Position numbers and translations under genes: made by a program
The notes under the pieces: generated by a model
The model's input: the letters and a program-made list of their open reading frames with translations, nothing else
The model's database searches: none
Told to the model about the DNA's origin: nothing
In this document: positions 59,641-64,000 of the stretch, in pieces
Layout: every line of letters starts with the position of its first letter
Numbering within the stretch: the first letter of the stretch is position 1
NCBI GenBank assembly: GCA_020205615.1
Contig: JAINUW010000599.1
Coordinates: 186,001 to 250,000, forward strand
DNA length: 64,000 bases
Origin: Panax quinquefolius
Taxonomy: Eukaryota > Streptophyta > Magnoliopsida > Apiales > Araliaceae
Direction of reading: 5' to 3'

Positions 59641-59842
59641 CCTCACTGCAAACTGATGTTGCTTAGTCTTCATACTTGCTAAGTTGATGCTCCAATTGCC
59701 TCCTTTTTCACTCATTAACCACACCACCCATCCTATACATAAAATAACAAGAAACAAGTAAACAAATGTCATAAAAACGAAGATTTAACAACAATTAAGC
59801 TTGAGTTGGATATCAATTCGTGGATACAAAATCCACTTATCA

Positions 59843-59858
59843 AAATCCCCCAAACTTA
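59843..59858 (-). other. Polypurine tract
   Basis: The minus strand reads GTTTAAGTTTGGGGGATTTT directly before the LTR start, the usual Athila-like arrangement. Confidence 0.7.
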
Positions 59859-61000
59859 AACCGTGCTAGTCCTCGAGCACAAATCAAAACAAATATGTTA
59901 CACAATGCAATGCAATGATATGGAATACATCTAATTTATATGTTTTTTAATCCAACAGTGTCATAAACTCAAAATTATTCCTCCGGCCTCAAGGAAAGCA
60001 AACAAACACTACAATTCTTAATCATCAAAACCAATAAATAATTCCTTATTAATCCTCAAATCTTAAACCATTATCACTGGTATAGTGTGTGTGTGTTCAA
60101 CATCCATGATAACTGATACGGACTCAAATTCAATACATAACCAATTTCTTATTAGGAATCATACAGAATAACTCAAAAATTTCAAAAATAGACAAGTTCC
60201 AACTAAAATCAAACATTTACCAAGATTAGGGGTCCACATAGGGTATTCATGCTTTCTCCTTTTTTTTTTCATTAACAGGGGCTCTTTACTCTTATTTCCC
60301 ATCTTTTCTTCATATTTTTTTTATATAGATGGTTGGTGAGTGCGTTTTACGCTCCATCTCACGCTCGTGTTTATGGGGAGTATTTCCTCTCAACCCACCA
60401 CAAGACTTAACTAGATATTATTTTCTCTTTTTTTTCAAAGCTTATATACCCTACCTTTTCCCCCAAACTTATGTTCTTGTCTAATTCGTTGTTTTCATTG
60501 CCTATTTTTGTCCTTCTATGATTTAGACTAGCATTATCCTTTAGAAACTATTTATATATCAATTTAAACTAATCATTCAACACAGACATTATTACGTGCT
60601 ACCCTTTTTATACCAGTTTCAAACAAGCATAAAATCCGAGTCATAATTCAAAACTACATCAAGGTTCTAATAATCAATGTTGTATTTATCGACTTAATCT
60701 CAAACTCATCATTGGCCCAAAATAAAATGAACTACAACAGTACTGCTGGACATATGCAAACACAATATTTAACTGATTTTTTTTTAAATTGATAGTAAAC
60801 ATAACATGAATTCAAGAATACATAAATAACTAAAGAAAAACTAAATATGCACCTAAGCTACTATGCAAATACATGATTACATAAATATGCAACAATTGAT
60901 CAACCTAAATATAATAACAAACTACTATGCAATCCTAGCTTAATGAACTTAAATATGCAACATGAATGTAAATCCCCCAAACTTAACAATTACAATTCCC
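59859..61000 (-). other. Athila-like 3' non-coding region
   Basis: No gene seen. It lies between the ORF remnant and the polypurine tract. A second GTTAAGTTTGGGGG segment lies near 60,972-60,987. Confidence 0.55.
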
Positions 61001-62090
61001 TCATTGTATGGATTTAGCAATAAAAACATGAGGACTTCCCTGTAATTCTTCAAGCCTGGGGTGGTGGTGTGTGGTGTTCTTCTTCATCGGAATCACTTTC
61101 GGTGGAAATCGTGGCAGTGGAACCGGTTGCTGATACAAAAATTGAGCATTAGGATTGAAACTTTGTAGCATCGTGTTCAATGAAGCGAATGAGAGGTTCA
61201 TTGCTTCGAACATATGGTCCTTCCTAGCAGCGAGCCGCCTCATTTCTCGTCGTGTTTTCTTGTTGTGCTCATCTACTTGGCTCTAAAAATTTAGGAACTG
61301 AGGACTAGATATTGCCTCGGACTGTGGTACCTGTTCTGTTCCTTGATCTCCCATAGTCGCATCCACATCCTCCGAGGTGTCTGCAACATCAACTTCGTCC
61401 TTCAAAGCCGATGGAAAAATAAAACCCATACCTCAAGGATGGGAATCACCTCCAGCCCACACTGAATACCGCGCTATCATTCTAGAATCTAGTAACTAAA
61501 GCGGCATCTGAGTGGGTTCATCATCAGACCATCTTACACCCGCTTGGCGACATAACCCACATATGAGTGATAGGTGTGGCAAGCCGCCTTTAAAGTTTCC
61601 TCGTAAGCATCGGCGAATGGAAAAATAGATTATGGCCCCGATATCAATGATGAAATCTTGCACAATCGCATATAGAAGGAGTGCTTTCTCCTTGGTCACG
61701 TCCGATGTGTGTTGGGACGGATACAATTTTGCACATATGAAGGCATACCATATTTTACCATATCGACTGAGATCCTTGCTATGTAAAACCATGCCTCCTT
61801 TCCGACCCTTGATCCATGTTGTTCCTGGCTTAGTCATTTCTTTGATTATAGCTTCATAGTCAGTATCAAAATCACGTAGGTGAGCGTATTGGCACTGTCG
61901 AGGCACTCATAACTGATAATAGGTGTTGATGGCGTCGGCACTGAACGAGACTAATCGACCCCGCACATAAGCATTGAAGGGGGCTTTGTCTTTGGTGTTG
62001 GCATAAAACTCTTTGACCACGTTGAAAACTGCGATGCCCCCAAATTCGGACCTCCACATGGTTGCTCGAATTCGGTTCATCACGTTCTCA
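61001..62090 (-). pseudogene. Athila-like 3' ORF, PF20167-like
   Basis: The minus strand encodes VVKEFYANTKDKAPFNAYVR (about 61,960-62,020), then after a frame change FDTDYEAIIKEMTKPGTTW, WYAFICAKLYPSQHTSDVTK and LLLYAIVQDFIIDIGAIIYF (61,640-61,780), and RGNFKGGLPHLSLICGLC. A downstream part (61,001-61,243) has RRLAARKDHMFEAM. This matches the 'putative plant transposon protein' domain found in Athila-type elements. Its role is unknown. The 5' part is lost at the LTR boundary near 62,090. Stops and one or more frameshifts are present. Confidence 0.7.
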
Positions 62091-64000
62091 TGGCAATACC
62101 ATAATAACTAAAATAACACATTCACAACGGAAAATCTAATTTAGAATAATATACAATGATTTATTATAATTATTCTCCCAAGTCTTACAACCTACAGTAC
62201 TTAATAGATTACATAATAATATCAACTTAAAGACTTATTACATAATCCTAATAAGCTTAATCATAGTCTGAAAATAGTCTTAACACAACATAATAGTTTT
62301 AAACATAAAAGGAACACGCTAGTCGGTAGCCTTTCCCTTTCCCTTGTCCTGCCCAGATACACTTCCATGTTCTGCCTTAACTGAAAGGTTTTAAATAAGC
62401 AAGGATGAGCACAAATTGCCCAGCAAGTAATATACAACAAGGGTGTAGGATATAATATCACAAGTTTGAATTATCGAAGTATTATCTCTAAGATAGTTCA
62501 GAGTTTCAGAATAATATCATGAATAGTGAATATAACCAATTCTTGGAATAAGAATGATAATTCAATATAAATCAACAGATATATATGAATTCAAAGACTA
62601 TCAATGTATCCAACTGGATAAATAATTTATACTGAGTAGTCACTAAGGACTATTGAACATCTACTAGAATTACCAATATTAAACTAATAACCCAAACAAA
62701 TCAAGTACCATAGATGATCAGTCTAAAATACTCTAAGTTATGTATAACACCACAATAATATTCATTCATGTGTTGGGGTTTCCAACAACATACACTCCCC
62801 TTACCATAAGGGTTGTTCAACTTAGTTTTCAAGATTTTTGCATCAATCAATTGGTTTGGACAGTTTTATAAATATGCATATAGTCTAGCCGAATCAAATG
62901 TCATCGACTCTTTCACAATATTCAAGAACAATACCAAGTTCCATATGAATAATAGTTATCACAAGAGTTTAAACATACTTGTTCAATTGAACGGGAAAGT
63001 AATATAACTTGCATTCAAAGAGATAAGGTTCGGATACTTGCTCAATATAAATTTGAGTAAGGTTAGAGAACTTGCACAATCAAAGAGTGAAGTTCAAGGA
63101 AACTTGCACAATAATAGTAAGTTTAGGGAACTTGCACAATGTAAAGGATAGTTCAGATACTTGCCTAAAGCGTAGTTTATCCACGTTAATAAATCAACAC
63201 TTTCGAATCCTAGTATAGAGTATTATAAGTACAAGATGCTCATTAGCTAACACATTCATTAATCAAGTTTAGACACGATTCAAGTATGCACATATGGTAC
63301 AAATCAGATTATAAATTCCTCATGAATCAAATACCTAGTCTTTTCATAAGTAAATTATGAATACTCAAGGTTAAGTCCTTTTTACCCATGGATCTTCCTA
63401 TTATGAGGCAACCACCATCATATCATCTAAGAATCACTTATATACATGTATCAGTAGGTTTTAAATTACTTTTAGTAATATAGGCTATTCACAAGCTAAC
63501 TGGCCAAAACCAGAATTCACTATCTCGATTCGGATCGGCAATTTTGTGCCATGGTTAAGTTTAGATCCAAGAATCGCTATGGCGAATCCTCTACCCCAAC
63601 CAAAACTCATTTCTTTGCCTTATGGTCTCTGTCCAGTTTGAGCACACAATCATACATAATATATTTTGACATGTTAAAGGCCTTCTCATGCTTCTCAATT
63701 CAATATAGGTTCCTTCTTTTATAATAAAATTCTAAATTGATCATTTCAATAATTTAAGGCCATTCAAGGTCATGAAACCACAAAGTCTATCATGCTTGCT
63801 CTCTAAACATCCAAGATAGTTATAAAACTCATATTAGGCATACTTGTGAGTATTCATAACACATACGTGAAACTAACACCGCTTTAGTTGAAAATATGCT
63901 TCGTTCATACTTTATTTGAAATATGACACACAAGCATGGTATGTATATATTTATACTACATGAGTGAGTCTAATAGTGACATCAAACATGATCACAAGTG
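62091..64000 (-). mobile_element. Gypsy LTR fragment
   Basis: No gene. Reversed, it contains GCTGGGCAATTTGTGCTCATC near 62,410 and CTTTCAGTTAAGGCAGAACA near 62,370, and GACTGATCATCTATGGTACT near 62,710. This is the order of the LTR fragment at 11,690-13,499. It cuts off the Athila-like ORF and extends beyond the window. Confidence 0.6.

Larger units (their letters stand above)
49395..59842 (-). mobile_element. Athila-like 3' LTR, split by copia element
   Basis: On the minus strand the LTR starts TGATAAGTGGATTTTGTATC at 59,842 and ends TACCCAACA at 49,395. Without the copia insertion it is about 1.44 kb (49,395-49,934 plus 58,948-59,842). It carries CTCTGTGGGAACGATACTC near 49,470, a segment I know from LTR ends of plant gypsy elements. 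The 5 bases beyond its end are ACAAA, and the partner duplication is not in the window. Confidence 0.7.

Overview
This is plant nuclear DNA, most likely from a eudicot. The window is AT-rich and I could not assign any host cellular gene in it. It is nearly filled by plant-specific transposable elements: Ty3/gypsy elements of Tat, Athila-like and other types, Ty1/copia elements, a Mutator-like element (MULE) with a captured Ulp1-like gene, a Helitron, and MITEs. They are inserted into one another, and almost every coding region carries stops, frameshifts or splits, so coding features are called pseudogenes. No rRNA, tRNA or CRISPR array was seen.

Layout. (1) 1-2.6 kb: a minus-strand Tat LTR fragment beside a minus-strand copia fragment (gag, primer-binding site, LTR). 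(2) About 2.6-30.2 kb: one large MULE. A Ulp1-protease-like gene runs on the plus strand (about 2.9-5.2 kb). A mudrA transposase gene runs toward it on the minus strand (30 to 5.9 kb). Three younger insertions break mudrA: a gypsy gag-protease fragment with a foreign LTR end in an intron (7,268-13,499), a solo LTR in the DNA-binding-domain exon (14,095-16,795, duplication AGCAC), and an 11.8-kb Tat retrotransposon in a 241-bp tandem duplication upstream of the start codon (17,907-29,663). The Tat element keeps only an integrase in the sense direction but has two antisense additional ORFs, one plant-mobile-domain-like and one DUF7745-like.

(3) 30.2-33.7 kb: AT-rich DNA with two related MITE-like elements, a CACTA-like repeat patch and a possible hAT end. 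(4) 33,714-48,676: a Helitron with a 3' hairpin and CTAG end and a duplicated 5' end. It holds an LTR (34,068-46,071) that is itself split by a complete non-coding LTR retrotransposon (37,028-45,862, duplication AGACT) whose 3.5-kb LTRs are dense in telobox-like AAACCCTA motifs. A foldback element lies near its 3' end. (5) 49.4-62.1 kb: the 3' part of a minus-strand Athila-like element whose LTR is split by a complete but decayed copia element (49,940-58,942, duplication TCATC), followed by a PF20167-like ORF. (6) 62.1-64 kb: an LTR fragment running out of the window.

Insertion order can be read from the nesting. The MULE is older than the solo LTR, the gag element and the Tat element. The Helitron is older than its LTR, which is older than the telobox element. 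The Athila LTR is older than the copia element. Many inactivating changes look like G-to-A or C-to-T transitions, as expected for long-silenced, methylated repeats.
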